From: Neomoorella stamsii
GTDB taxonomy: Bacteria; Bacillota; DSM-521; Neomoorellales; Neomoorellaceae
Direction of reading: 5' to 3'
Assembly: GCF_002995805.1 (NCBI RefSeq)
Contig: NZ_PVXL01000025.1
Location: forward strand, 16,155 to 80,154
Length of the DNA: 64,000 nt
Program-made: the position numbers and the translations under genes
Notes under the pieces: generated by a model
Databases searched by the model: none
What the model was told of the DNA's origin: nothing
The model's input: only the letters and a program-made list of their open reading frames with translations
Shown here: piece after piece, positions 51,822-62,100 of the stretch
Position numbering within the stretch: the first letter of the stretch is position 1
Layout: each line of letters starts with the position of its first letter

Positions 51822-53089
51822 TAATTGCAATTGTCTTTCTGGCAATGCTCTTGATCGGCGTTCCTATAGCCTTTATCCTGGGAATGTCCGGTTTCGTGCA
51901 CATGGTGGTAATCGATCCCTCGCTGTTGACCGCGCTACCGCAACGATTATTTGTATCTGCCAACAACTACGGCCTGCTGGCCATTCCGCTGTTTATCCTG
52001 GCCGGCGAGTTGATGGAGATTTCGGGGGACGTCGAGCGATTGACTGACTTCGCCCGTGCTTTGGTAGGGCAGATTAAAGGCGGCCTGGCCTACGTCATGG
52101 TGATCCTTGGCTTCCTCCTCGGTGGCCCTCTGGGTTCAGCCAATGCTGAAGCGGCTCTATTGAGTTCCACCATGTTTCCGCACATGAAGAAGGATGGCTA
52201 CAACGAAGAATTTACAGCTGGTCTGATAGCAGCAATTTCGGTAGTAGGTCCCCTTATTCCCCCGGGGATGTTGCTGGTGGTCTACGGTGTAGCTAGCGGA
52301 GCGTCCATTGCTGACCTGTTTATGGCCGGTATCATGCCCGGCATTTACTTAACGATTGCCCTGGGGCTGACGGTTTTTTTTATGGGACGTAAACAGCAGT
52401 GGTCGGTCACGGAGTGGCAGGGTATCGGCCACGTCTGGTACACCTTTAAACGTGCTTTTTTTTCCATAGCCGCGCCGATAGCGGTCCTTGCTGCCATTGC
52501 CACCGGTATCGCCACCCCTACAGAGGCTGCGGCCGTAGCGGCGGTGCTCACCCTGTTAATCGGGTTCGTGATTTACAGGAAGATTAAGGTGAGTGATTTG
52601 GTGCCGGTGTTTTTACGGACCGGGGTTATGAGCGGTGCTGTTTTGATCATCGGGGCCATGGGTGGTGTTTTTGGCTGGACCCTCGCCCTGGACCAGATCC
52701 CTCAAAAAGTAGCCGCTTTTGTCCTGGCTATAACTAACAATTCTTTGTTTGTCCTGCTGTTGCTTAACATTTTCCTCCTGTTCGTTGGTATGATTATGGA
52801 TGCTATCCCGGCGGTAATGATACTGGTGCCGGTATTTATGCCGATAATCAAGCAAATGGGCTATGACCCTGTTCACTTCGGTCTGATGATGTGCTTCAAC
52901 CTGACCATCGGCCTGTTAACTCCCCCCGTGGGTACGGTGCTGTATACGACCTCTATGGCTACAGGCGTCTCCATTGACCGCCTGATTAAACCCATCTGGG
53001 TGTGGGTGGCTGTATGTGTTGCTGTACTACTATTTGTGGCCTATGTTCCCGATTCAATAATGTTCTTGCCGAAACTGCTAGCAAAATAA
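51818..53089 (+). CDS. TRAP transporter large permease (DctM)
   Basis: 423 residues, GTG start in a GTGA overlap. Twelve membrane segments, IPLFILAGELMEISGD, GGPLGSANAEAALLSS, PLIPPGMLLVVYG and ATPTEAAAVAAV. Confidence 0.9.
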   Translation: MIIAIVFLAMLLIGVPIAFILGMSGFVHMVVIDPSLLTALPQRLFVSANNYGLLAIPLFILAGELMEISGDVERLTDFARALVGQIKGGLAYVMVILGFLLGGPLGSANAEAALLSSTMFPHMKKDGYNEEFTAGLIAAISVVGPLIPPGMLLVVYGVASGASIADLFMAGIMPGIYLTIALGLTVFFMGRKQQWSVTEWQGIGHVWYTFKRAFFSIAAPIAVLAAIATGIATPTEAAAVAAVLTLLIGFVIYRKIKVSDLVPVFLRTGVMSGAVLIIGAMGGVFGWTLALDQIPQKVAAFVLAITNNSLFVLLLLNIFLLFVGMIMDAIPAVMILVPVFMPIIKQMGYDPVHFGLMMCFNLTIGLLTPPVGTVLYTTSMATGVSIDRLIKPIWVWVAVCVAVLLFVAYVPDSIMFLPKLLAK

Positions 53090-53135
53090 GCGTTTTATCA
53101 ACCAATAATCAACGTATCTTCTGGAGATGAACTGA

Positions 53136-54524
53136 ATGAATCAAGCTGCTGAGCTGGAAAAATTAATCACAAACAGCGACAAAAAAGTCGTGATAATCGA
53201 TGATGATCCTACGGGAAGCCAGACTATAAGTAACTTAACAGTATTAACGGAGTGGTCAATAGCAGCTTTAGCAAGGGAGTTGACAGAACCCGGACCTGGC
53301 TTTTTCATTTTGACTAATTCGCGCAGTATGCCCGGGGAAGAAGCAGCAGCAGTAAATAAAGAAATAGGAGAAAATCTTGCCCGGGCTTCGCTGATGACCG
53401 GTAAGGATTTCATTGTCATCAGCAGGAGCGATTCTACCTTAAGGGGCCATTATCCTGCGGAAACCGAGGCGCTAAAAACCGCATTAAGAAATACGCTGGA
53501 TTACGATTTTAAATGCGACGTCCTTATACCTTTTTTTGAAGAAGGCGGACGCTACACAAAAGATGACGTCCACTGGATAGTTAAACAGGGTAAATGGGTT
53601 CCCGTGAGTGAAACTGAATTTGCTAAAGACCCGGTGTTTGGATATAAGTCCTCAAATTTACGGGAATGGGTGTCAGAAAAAGCAGGCTGGTTAAAGCCCT
53701 CTGCTGTACGCAGCATCAGTCTCGATGATTTAAGATATGGTGGGCCTGAAAGAGTATATAAAATTCTAACCCAAGATATCTCCACACCAATTATTGTAAA
53801 TGCCGTTACTTACAAAGATCTGGAAATATTTACAATAGGAGCCATGCGAGCAGAGAGTAGCGGTTATAGGTTTATGTACAGGACGGCATCTTCTTTTGTA
53901 GCGGTTCGAACCGGGGCCGCCAGTAAAAATTTAATGGGCAGGGGGGAAATTTACAAAAACATACCTAAAGATAGATATGGCGGGTTAGTAATAGCCGGTT
54001 CCTACGTTAACTTAACTACCCGGCAACTATCTAAGGCATTAGAGCTGGAATGGCTTAAGGGTATTGAGGTTAATGTTTATAAGTTGCTCGAACCCTTAGA
54101 CTATGAAGACTATATATGTCAAATAAGCCAAATGGTAGAGGATACGATTAAAACAGGAAACACAGCAGTTATTTATACGACACGCGAATATATTAAAGGC
54201 GGGCCTGCCGCTAATAGTCTAAAACTAGGCGAGGAAATATCTAGGGGCCTGGTTGAAATTGCCAAAAGAATAAGGGCCAATTTATCTTTTGTGCTCGCGA
54301 AAGGAGGCATAACTTCTCATACAATAGCTACTCAGGCTTTTAATATAACAAAGGCTAGAGTACGCGGGCAAGTGTATCCCGGAATATCTGTTTGGGAACC
54401 TTTCCCGCCCTCCAGTTTACAAGGGATACCCTATATAGTATTCCCGGGCAATGTAGGGGATGAGAATACTTTAAAAGAAGTATTAGAAATATTGGGGGGC
54501 GCGAATGAAAGCAGCAATTTATGA
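53136..54524 (+). CDS. Four-carbon acid sugar kinase family protein (DUF1537)
   Basis: 462 residues. The N-domain opens VVIIDDDPTGSQTISNL and has ISRSDSTLRGHYPAET, both conserved in OtnK/DtnK-type kinases; the C-domain ends with FVLAKGGITSHTIATQAF and VFPGNVGDENTL, which bind ATP. Known members phosphorylate 3-oxo-tetronates, threonates or related sugar acids. It overlaps the next gene by 20 bases. Exact substrate unknown. Confidence 0.85.
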   Translation: MNQAAELEKLITNSDKKVVIIDDDPTGSQTISNLTVLTEWSIAALARELTEPGPGFFILTNSRSMPGEEAAAVNKEIGENLARASLMTGKDFIVISRSDSTLRGHYPAETEALKTALRNTLDYDFKCDVLIPFFEEGGRYTKDDVHWIVKQGKWVPVSETEFAKDPVFGYKSSNLREWVSEKAGWLKPSAVRSISLDDLRYGGPERVYKILTQDISTPIIVNAVTYKDLEIFTIGAMRAESSGYRFMYRTASSFVAVRTGAASKNLMGRGEIYKNIPKDRYGGLVIAGSYVNLTTRQLSKALELEWLKGIEVNVYKLLEPLDYEDYICQISQMVEDTIKTGNTAVIYTTREYIKGGPAANSLKLGEEISRGLVEIAKRIRANLSFVLAKGGITSHTIATQAFNITKARVRGQVYPGISVWEPFPPSSLQGIPYIVFPGNVGDENTLKEVLEILGGANESSNL

Positions 54525-55527
54525 AGGACCGGGGCCGCTAGTTTTAAAAGAAGTACCAGATCCTGTACCGGGACCTGAAGATGTAGTCTTGGAAGTTAAA
54601 ACCTGCGGCATTTGTCATACTGATGTAGCTATAGTGGAAGGCAATTACTTCCCACGGCATGCGCCGCCTCTAATCCTGGGACATGAAGTAGCTGGGAAAG
54701 TGGTAGCCGTTGGATCTGCGGTTAATAATGTCAAGGCTGGCGAGCGCGTGATCGTTTATCAGTGCCTGACCTGTGGCCAGTGCGCGAGGTGTATGGAGGG
54801 GCGCCAGAACCTGTGCGCAGAAATTAAAACCCTGGGCCTCGATACTGATGGTGCTTATGCAGAATACCTGAAGGTACCAGCGTGGAATTTAGTAAGGTTA
54901 CCGGATACAATTTCCTTTGCGGAAGGCTCTATTATAACTGATGCTCTGTCAACTGCTTATCACGCTGTTACGAAGTTGAACTTAATTAAAGATGAAATGG
55001 TAGCTATTTTTGGTGCCGGTGTTTTAGGCCTTAATGCCATTCAAGTAGCTTCTAAGATTTTTGGAGCCCGGGTTATTGCCATAGACATAGAAGATTGGAA
55101 ATTAGATATGGCTTTATCTAAAGGGGCCTGGAAAGTGCTGCGCGCGGAAAAAGAACGGGACATTGTGACTATTTTAAGGTCGCTCGCTGGTAATATAGAT
55201 GCCGCCATGGAATTTATCGGCAACCCTCAAACGTATCAACAAGCTATTGCCTCTGTTCGTAAAGGCGGGCGGGTGGTGCTGGTAGGGGCCTTTGTTCAGC
55301 CCTTCGCTTTAGACCCAATTAGATTGTTTAAAGATGAGGTGAACATTACTGGTTCCTATGCATCTTTACCCAATGAAATTCCTTATCTTGTTGATCTTGT
55401 AGCTAATAATAATCTTGTAGTGAAAGATATGGTTACCCATACTTGTTCCTTAGAAGGGATAAATAGTACTATAGCCATGTTAGCTAAGCGAACGGAAAAG
55501 TCTTTACGGGCTATTGTAGAAATGTGA
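54505..55527 (+). CDS. Zinc-dependent alcohol dehydrogenase family protein
   Basis: 340 residues, starting inside the kinase gene. Catalytic zinc segment CGICHTDVAIVEGNYFP...GHEVAG, structural-zinc cysteines CLTCGQCARCMEGRQNLC, coenzyme motif FGAGVLGLNA. Second zinc dehydrogenase of the LacI-linked operon and distinct from the one at 47165, so the pathway probably has two oxidation steps or handles more than one substrate. Confidence 0.86.
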   Translation: MKAAIYEGPGPLVLKEVPDPVPGPEDVVLEVKTCGICHTDVAIVEGNYFPRHAPPLILGHEVAGKVVAVGSAVNNVKAGERVIVYQCLTCGQCARCMEGRQNLCAEIKTLGLDTDGAYAEYLKVPAWNLVRLPDTISFAEGSIITDALSTAYHAVTKLNLIKDEMVAIFGAGVLGLNAIQVASKIFGARVIAIDIEDWKLDMALSKGAWKVLRAEKERDIVTILRSLAGNIDAAMEFIGNPQTYQQAIASVRKGGRVVLVGAFVQPFALDPIRLFKDEVNITGSYASLPNEIPYLVDLVANNNLVVKDMVTHTCSLEGINSTIAMLAKRTEKSLRAIVEM

Positions 55528-55542
55528 ACCGGAGGGGTTAGG

Positions 55543-56490
55543 GTGTTTTTTGTTACCGGTGGGAGTGGATTTATTGGCAGTGCGGTTGTCCGGGAATTGG
55601 TTGAAGCAGGTGAAAAGGTTATAATTTTTAGCCGTTCAGGGAATATAGAGCGCTTAAAAGGAATCGAAAGAGATATTATTGTAGCAAGAGGTGATGTGGC
55701 TGATTTATCTTCGCTTTTATCAGTTCTATCTAATTATCCCGTTGAGTGTATCATCCATTTGGCTTTTGATGTAGATATTCTGCAGTTAGAACAGAAGCCG
55801 ATTAAAGGAATTGAGAGTAACAGCATAGGTTTAATTAATATCCTGGAAGCAGCCCGCCTATTGGGAATTAGGAGGGTTGTATGGAGCAGTTCTGCTGCTG
55901 TTTACGGTGAACAGAAGCGCTACGATAAATTACCCGTAGATGAGGAGGCGCCTTTTTTCCCTTTAAATATTTACGGTGCCTATAAAGCCTTTGCTGAATG
56001 GGTGGGCCGGCACTATCATCAAAATCTTGGCGTGGAAAATATCTCATTACGCCCGACTATAGTTTATGGGAGCGGGCGATGGTATAGGGGCGCAGCAACT
56101 TATGCCTATGATCTTTTTCATGGCCCTGTTACAGGTAAGCTGGTAGAAATCGAGTGTGGCGATCAGCTGATCGATTGGCTTTATGTCAAAGATTTAGCGC
56201 GGGCGGTAGTCTTAGCCAGCAAAGCGGAAAATTTGCAACATCGTACATTTAATATATGCGGACATCGGGTTACAGTTCGGCAGGCGGCGGAGATTATTAA
56301 GGGAATCATTCCTTCTGCCGAAATTAAGGTTTTACCAGGAAAGCGTCCTATGTGGGTGCCATATTTAGCTACCAGACGGGCAGAAGAAGAACTGGGGTAT
56401 AAACCAGCATATTCATTGGAGGAAGCTTTTCAGGATTGCTTAAAAGAAATTAGAGTTTATTACGAACAGGAAAGTGGTAAAAAAGAATAA
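55543..56490 (+). CDS. NAD-dependent epimerase/dehydratase (extended SDR)
   Basis: 315 residues, GTG start after GGAGG. GGSGFIG nucleotide motif at 6-12, active-site Ser-Ser in WSSSAAVYG and the YxxxK pair in YGAYK. Sugar-acid 2-dehydrogenases such as DenD belong to this family and pair with DUF1537 kinases, so a role as a sugar-acid dehydrogenase is as likely as epimerisation. Confidence 0.82.
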   Translation: MFFVTGGSGFIGSAVVRELVEAGEKVIIFSRSGNIERLKGIERDIIVARGDVADLSSLLSVLSNYPVECIIHLAFDVDILQLEQKPIKGIESNSIGLINILEAARLLGIRRVVWSSSAAVYGEQKRYDKLPVDEEAPFFPLNIYGAYKAFAEWVGRHYHQNLGVENISLRPTIVYGSGRWYRGAATYAYDLFHGPVTGKLVEIECGDQLIDWLYVKDLARAVVLASKAENLQHRTFNICGHRVTVRQAAEIIKGIIPSAEIKVLPGKRPMWVPYLATRRAEEELGYKPAYSLEEAFQDCLKEIRVYYEQESGKKE

Positions 56491-56951
56491 TGGCAAAGGC
56501 CAGCAAGGTTGTAGAACGGATTAGGGCTTACGGCCTGAAGGAGCCACGTATAGGGTTTGAACGCTATTTTGTCGACTTCGCCCTTTACGATGGCCTGCGC
56601 CAAGCTTTTCCAGAGAAAAATTTTATCGGGGCTGCAGACCTTTTCTACCGGATCCGGTCAGTGAAGGAAGCTCAGGAAATTGAATTTATGCGGCGGGCGG
56701 CGGCAGCCGCTTGCCGCGGTCGTCGCAATCAATACCATAATATTGCCAGCACGTTTTATAAAAGTGCTTTTCAGGAATATAGGCAACTTATTACCACAAA
56801 CCTGGTAGCGGCTGAAACTTATATTTTAATGTGTGCCGGTAAATTTTACCGCAGGTGTTCCAGGATCTGGAGCAGCCGGAAGGCGGGTTCGTCGGTGGTT
56901 TTGATATTTTGCCGGGCCACCTCCTGCAAGCGGCGAATACAGGCAGTATAG
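56490..56951 (+). pseudogene. Truncated M24-family peptidase N-terminus
   Basis: The frame shares one base with the preceding stop. The first ~72 residues (GLKEPRIGFERYFVDFALYD, FYRIRSVKEAQEIEFMRRAA) match the end of the creatinase N-domain and its junction to the catalytic domain. After about 56707 the frame becomes unlike protein, and the catalytic domain is missing. The gene has lost its start region and its 3' two thirds. The last 106 bases overlap a convincing minus-strand gene. Confidence 0.65.
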
Positions 56952-57334
56952 TCGCGGTTGAGAATAAATTCCACAGCTATCCCCTGGTCGGCTGAACTTT
57001 CTTTTATTCCAGCCAGTTCCCGGGCCAGACCCCGAGACACGGCCGGGGCCCAGAGCATGAAAACCGGTTCCCGGTCGGGGAAATTAGCGGCGGCGAAGGC
57101 GGCCGCCCTTTTGATTTTATGGGCTATCCGCGTGCACGTGGTGGCGTTGCTGTCACCGTAGAGGAGGCCCCGCAGGTGGGTGGCCACTTCACACAGGTAA
57201 ACCCTGCTGCCGTCTGGCGCCAGGGCGATCACGTCTATCTCGCCGCCGGCCTCCAGGTGGCAGTTGTAGACGACAATCTTGCAGCCCAGGACGTATTTAA
57301 AGTAAGAACCGACCAGGCTTTCACCGACGTCCAA
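56846..57334 (-). CDS. Small PD-(D/E)XK-like nuclease domain protein
   Basis: 162 residues from TTG 57334, ten bases after AGGAGG on the minus strand. The N-terminal half has the nuclease pattern GGEIDVIALAPDGSRVYLCEV (Glu, Asp, then Glu in the expected spacing; the usual Lys after the last Glu is replaced by Ala-Thr-His). The C-terminal half is helical. It could be a restriction-type or repair nuclease, possibly inactive; no methylase accompanies it. Confidence 0.6.
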   Translation of the reverse strand: MDVGESLVGSYFKYVLGCKIVVYNCHLEAGGEIDVIALAPDGSRVYLCEVATHLRGLLYGDSNATTCTRIAHKIKRAAAFAAANFPDREPVFMLWAPAVSRGLARELAGIKESSADQGIAVEFILNRDYTACIRRLQEVARQNIKTTDEPAFRLLQILEHLR

Positions 57335-57520
57335 ACTTTACGGCCTCCTGAAAATTCAATTGGGGCAGGTTGAGGTGTTACAACTCTGCCAGGTGGTTAA
57401 GTATTAGCTAAAGGGTTGTTCCATTCATTTCCTCATAAGGCAGCAGAAATTCCTGCCGCCGGCGGCATATCATGTATTGGAGCGATCGCTATTAATGGCA
57501 GCCGGAAAAGGAGGGAAAGC

Positions 57521-57994
57521 ATGCCTAAAGGCAAATTAAAGAAGGTATTTCCCGGCGGCAATACCTGCATGGGTTTTTATTCCTTTTACGATTTTATCAT
57601 TGAACCCGATGCCACCCGCATCTTTGTCGTCAAGGGTGGTCCCGGGGTGGGCAAGTCGACCTTCATGCGTAAGATTGGCGAAGCCATGCTGGAGCGGGGT
57701 TTTGACGTGGAGTTCCACTGCTGCTCTTCGGACAATAATTCCCTGGATGGGGTGGTCATTCCTAAAATCAAAGTGGCCATTATCGACGGTACCGCCCCCC
57801 ACAGGGTCGTGTCTGCCCAAGAAACAGCGGACAAGCCTTCGAGGTGGTGGTTTTTAAATAAGGTTTCCGGCGCATTCTCATTATCCGGCATATTCCAGAC
57901 AAATATTCTGGAACAAGCAATTTTTTTCGGCAGTGAGTTTAGAGGACCCATTACGCTCGCGCCGCTAGAAAACGATTGGCGCGACTTTAAATGA
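57521..57994 (+). pseudogene. Truncated PRK06851-like P-loop ATPase
   Basis: ATG 57521 follows AAAGGAGGG. The first ~95 residues match a family of spore-former ATPases: GGNTCMGFYSFYDFI, Walker A KGGPGVGKSTFM, HCCSSDNNSLDGVVIPKIKVAIIDGTAPH. At about 57805 the match stops and is replaced by 60 unrelated codons, so the gene was cut by an insertion or deletion. The remaining two thirds are not in the window. Confidence 0.75.
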
Positions 57995-58060
57995 AGGTTT
58001 ATAAAGCCTGTCGGAGAAAACTATTTTGTGAAAAACTTTAAAACAAAATGAGGTGCTGGG

Positions 58061-58399
58061 ATGGGTCACGAACTAAAAGACTTATGGGCTAAAACTGATG
58101 CCCGCGTCAGTTCCTTGGAGCAGGAGATTGTAGATACGTTTATAAACTTTTTGAGAGAAGTCGCTAAGCACTACCTCCAGCAAGGAAGATTGGTTTACTT
58201 TCGTGAAAATACAGTAGTCCACTATGGCGAGGGTGGGTTTGGGGAATTGACTATAGAAGGAAACGAAGATGTTTGTGAGGTTTTTGGTGACTATATCTAT
58301 GAAGTAAACTTTGAACCAGACGTTGCTACCTTGGCTCAACAAGGCTATACGCTAATTACCGAGGCTAACTTAGAATCAATCCGCTACGTTCTACGATGA
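58061..58399 (+). CDS. Hypothetical protein
   Basis: 112 residues, ATG after GAGGTG. An N-terminal amphipathic helical region (LKDLWAKTDARVSSLEQEIVDTF) is followed by alternating strands rich in Val/Glu/Tyr (VVHYGEGGFGELTIEG, DYIYEVNFEPDV). Compact acidic protein; no family recognised. First gene of the atypical AT-richer segment. Confidence 0.55.
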   Translation: MGHELKDLWAKTDARVSSLEQEIVDTFINFLREVAKHYLQQGRLVYFRENTVVHYGEGGFGELTIEGNEDVCEVFGDYIYEVNFEPDVATLAQQGYTLITEANLESIRYVLR

Positions 58400-58658
58400 C
58401 AGTGCTCCCTTCTGCTGCGCCGCAGCCGACCCTTCTCGCGCCGCCGACAAGCAGCTAAAGGGGGCCTTCCCTCGCTCCTATATCACTATACCCACATGTT
58501 GATTTGTATCCATGTCAGTATATTGAGAAATATGCAAGTCACCTTGTTGACCAGTCACTATATCACCTTGGCTATATCCGCTATATCACCATGGAAACCA
58601 TTTTACATGGTGCTTTGTCACTATACTGATGTAAAGTAGGTGAAAGCGAGGGGGCCCT
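58400..58658 (+). other. Repeat-rich non-coding stretch
   Basis: No gene. It contains a GC-rich half-palindrome CTCGCGCCGC (58435-58444) and several degenerate copies of CTATATCAC(C/T)AT (58479, 58557, 58582, 58617 regions). Similar words recur beyond the other end of the 1,097-residue gene. Confidence 0.5.
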
Positions 58659-58812
58659 CCGGCGGCGTGGGCGTAATTGGTTGGGCTGGCGCCTGTCTCG
58701 TCCCAGCCTTTTGCCCCTTCAGGCATAGCATCCACCGCTTCAATGATGATAACCCCTACGCCCGAATTCCCGCTGATAGAACTCATAGAGTTCTTCGGTG
58801 GAACTAAATTCA
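58659..58812. repeat. Left copy of a diverged direct repeat
   Basis: Starts GGCGGCGTGGGCGTAATTGG and runs through the fragment below. It matches 63553-63661 with scattered substitutions and one extra ~43-base segment (about 58691-58733). The two copies have the same orientation and bracket the module with the large nuclease-like gene. Confidence 0.75.
58740..58812 (-). pseudogene. C-terminal fragment of a paralogue of the 63589 gene
   Basis: On the minus strand 24 codons read GPIPEFSSTEELYEFYQREF then GRRGYHH and TGA, nearly identical to the end of the protein at 63589-63888. Similarity stops abruptly at 58812. The rest of the gene is absent. Confidence 0.75.
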
Positions 58813-58993
58813 GGAATAGGCCCCACCTCGAGTTATCTTGACTAATGAGAAGAGATGACAAATGAGAAGAGAGGCCACACTTCATGCTGACTCTCTCTTT
58901 ATTTACATATTCACAAGGTAAGAATCACCCCTATTTCTTATAGTAATACGCACTCCTAGCACTATGGCTTTCCTTACTTTCCGCTAACTCCAT

Positions 58994-59119
58994 ATGGTAG
59001 ATTGCCTTCTGGCTACTGGAAATAAGTGGGAACCAACAATATTGGGTAACTATTTGGCCAAAAAATTAACCAAACAAAAACTAAAAGCTAGACTTAAAGA
59101 AGTCATGATCAAGTTATAA
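58994..59119 (+). CDS. Small basic ORF, probably a remnant
   Basis: 41 codons from ATG 58994 to TAA, Lys/Leu-rich at the end (LAKKLTKQKLKARLKEVMIKL region). No ribosome site; it overlaps the 3' end of the large minus-strand gene by six bases. It may be the tail of a decayed gene. Low support. Confidence 0.2.
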   Translation: MVDCLLATGNKWEPTILGNYLAKKLTKQKLKARLKEVMIKL

Positions 59120-62100
59120 CTCGCGCTTCCAGCGAAGTAACTCTAGTACAGGAGGATTCTCCTGCCCTGAGGGAATGATTGGTTCGTCTTCTTCTTTTAT
59201 TGCGACTGCGTCCACATCGTTTCGCCCAATCTTCCAAGCCTCCCGTACGTATAATTCACGTTTCATCAAGCGCTGGTCTAAAAAGAACTCCGGTGGAGAC
59301 GATCTGTCCCGCATCACGGCAGGCGCCAGGAAATACTCGCCAAAAGCCTCATAGCTGCTCAGGAACCGCATGAGATTGACGTCAGAAGTGGGTTCCATCG
59401 TGTTGACGCGAGAGATTAAGATAGCGTACCTGATGTCCTTGCGGGAAAGTTCAACCTCGGGTTTTGAACCGATGACGACCCTGTATGCGTGGCGATTATT
59501 TCTATCGATGCCACGAACAATTGACACTCTGAGTCGTTCATTCGCGTCGCACGCCCCGAGTTCATTGCGCCAATTGCTGAATATTTGTTTTGCAGCTTCA
59601 GCGTCCCTGAAGATCAGAGCAAGGATGGGAGGGTAACCGGGAGCGGTTAGGAAAGCGGTACCGGACCATCCTGCTTTGTTCCAGAGAGTCTCCCGTATGA
59701 GTGATACCGTAGCTATCTGTTTGTGCTTCGTTCGCCCACGATCCACGAGATCCTCCGGCGGGTCCCCTTCGCCGAACGTAAGTCCCCTACGCGATGCACT
59801 CGATTCTCGGTCAGTACACCGGTCGGCCGCATCCCACGGCTCGGACCGCTTTAGGGTGTATTCTCTTGCCTGTGAATCAAACCAGTTTGAAATGCTAGTT
59901 TTCGGATTGTGCCCGAGAACGTTACTTAGGACAACAAAACTGCCTGTAAAGTTGATTGAACGCTCAAGCGCGAGTTCTTCTTTGAACATCTTCTCCATTG
60001 TTTGTTCAGGGTTCTCGAACATCACTACTCTAGCAATAACGTTGGCAAGGAGATTAAAGAGTTTATCTTTAACCTGAGCCTGCTCTTCGAGCGAGAGATT
60101 ATGGGGGTCGAACGTACTGCAAGTAATCTCTAAGTGGGGTCTGCCCTCGTGATCCCGCATCTCGAATCTGAATGGCTTCTCGGCGAAGTCGGATCTCCTT
60201 ATAGCAATCGTGAGGATCGGCTCGCGTGCCACTACTCGCTCGACGGGGCCGGTAGAGAGCAGACTCTCGAGTGCGGCAAGCGTTGACTCTGCTAGTTCAA
60301 CGCAAGGCGAGGTGTTCTCGCTTTCCACGGTGATCCGGCATCCAAGCACACTAGAGTTAAATGTGATCTTGCTCTTGTTATATAATAAGGGAGTTGCAGG
60401 CAGATCCTCCGCAGCGGGTTGGTTGCGCCACCTGAGGAAGAAGTCGTAGAGGGCCCCGCCCTCATGCTCATCTTCCACGCCGAGATATTCTTTAGGAACC
60501 TCATCCTCATACCCAAGCGCGTAACGGAGTGCTACGGCTGAATTGTGTAGTCCCAGCCCATCGAGTACGTCAGGGAGGGTCGACAAATGCTTGAGCTCCC
60601 AAAAATCAGTCTTGAGTAGCAAAAGGCCAAGGACAGCATCGAACTCCAGTTCACCCTCTGACAGGTGCTCCCAATTATAACCCTGGGCAGCAAGGGCATT
60701 TCTTACAAGAGTGTCCGCTTCGTGCCAGCTCAGAGCATGGGGTAAGCGACCCAATTGAAGTTCTAGCCACTTTAGCCGTCTATAACAAGCGGCTTGCGGC
60801 AGCGTAACGTCGCCGTACCTCCAGTATTCATCCGTGGCGACGGACGCGGCGGTAAGCAAAGTGCCGCGCGCTGCCCAGAGGAGTCCCACGCGTTCGTAAG
60901 CGCACCCACACAGGTATAACGCGCGAACTAAGTCATGGCGACTTTCGTGTTTGTAGAGCCGGTGGAGCGCGCGGCCGAGTGAACGTATCGCGTCGTAGGG
61001 TCGGTTTGCGGCGAGTTGCTGAGCACCACGCTTGAGTAGCATACGTGCTGCGGAGACCTCTTCCTTGCGGGAACCAGCTACTTCAATGATGGTCTCAAAT
61101 AGCTCCTCGTAAGCAGGCACGTCGTTGAGGAAGTTGCCTAGTTCCATGAGTATTTCCACAAGAGGCTCTAATGGATACCCTACTAGCCCCTCGCACCGTC
61201 GGACCACCGTTTGAAGTTCGTGGAGCACGCTATCCAACGGCTCCTGCGAGGTAATCCGCAACGCAAGCTGCACCAAAAGGAGCAGGGTTTCAGCTTGGAG
61301 CGACGTGCTCGGACGACTTTGCTCGTCGCGAAGTCGTTTCAGCTCTGCGATGATGGTGGCCGTGCGCTCTTTGTAGTTGGCAGCCTCTTCGTCGAGGTCG
61401 CTTCTATGAAATGCGCTGTGCAGTAGAAACCATAAGTTAGTAAGGAGTTCTAGATCGTATGCATTCCGGCTTCCCTTCGCAAGCGCTTCAACGGCGCTGT
61501 ACAGTTTAGTAAATAGATCGTAGTCCTCGTGCCACCAGAAGGCGGTCCAAGCCCTCTGGTATGCACACTCTACACGTTGATGTAGCGTCCCATACTTAGC
61601 GGAGACGCGCTCGGCCCGGAGGAACCGCCCGTCAATTTCCGTGCTTGGTCGCTCCAAACTCCTTGCGAGGATAGCTGCACGGATGCAATCGTCTACGAGT
61701 TGAGGACCATAGTGCTGCTGGTGCAAGGCATCCTGGATACGCTTCTCGAGCTCGTCAAGCTCTCTCTCCCGCTGTGTATCAAGTGGCCCCTTCTGTACTT
61801 CCTTCCGTATAGACGTTGTGAGCTTAAGTGTTTCTATAGCAAGGGATTCGTGTCCGTGTCTGAAAACCTTGTCAAGGATCCACGTGCGGTCCAATATCCG
61901 CACGTCAAGGCCATACTCATTGCGTAATTCGTCCTCGACCTCAGCGCGAACCCTATCGGGTATATACTGATTACTGATGAAGAAAGCCTTCCGGTACCCG
62001 CGTTCAGTCGCAGCGACCTTCGCAATGTCAGACCGTACCTTGCTACGCCATTCCTTTTTAGCGCTGAATGCAAACGCCCACCGCTCGGAGGCAGCCTCCC

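Noticed and set aside
58586..58885. 99-codon minus-strand frame
   Set aside because: The recognisable homology to the 63589 protein is in a different frame (58740-58812); this frame has no protein-like character.
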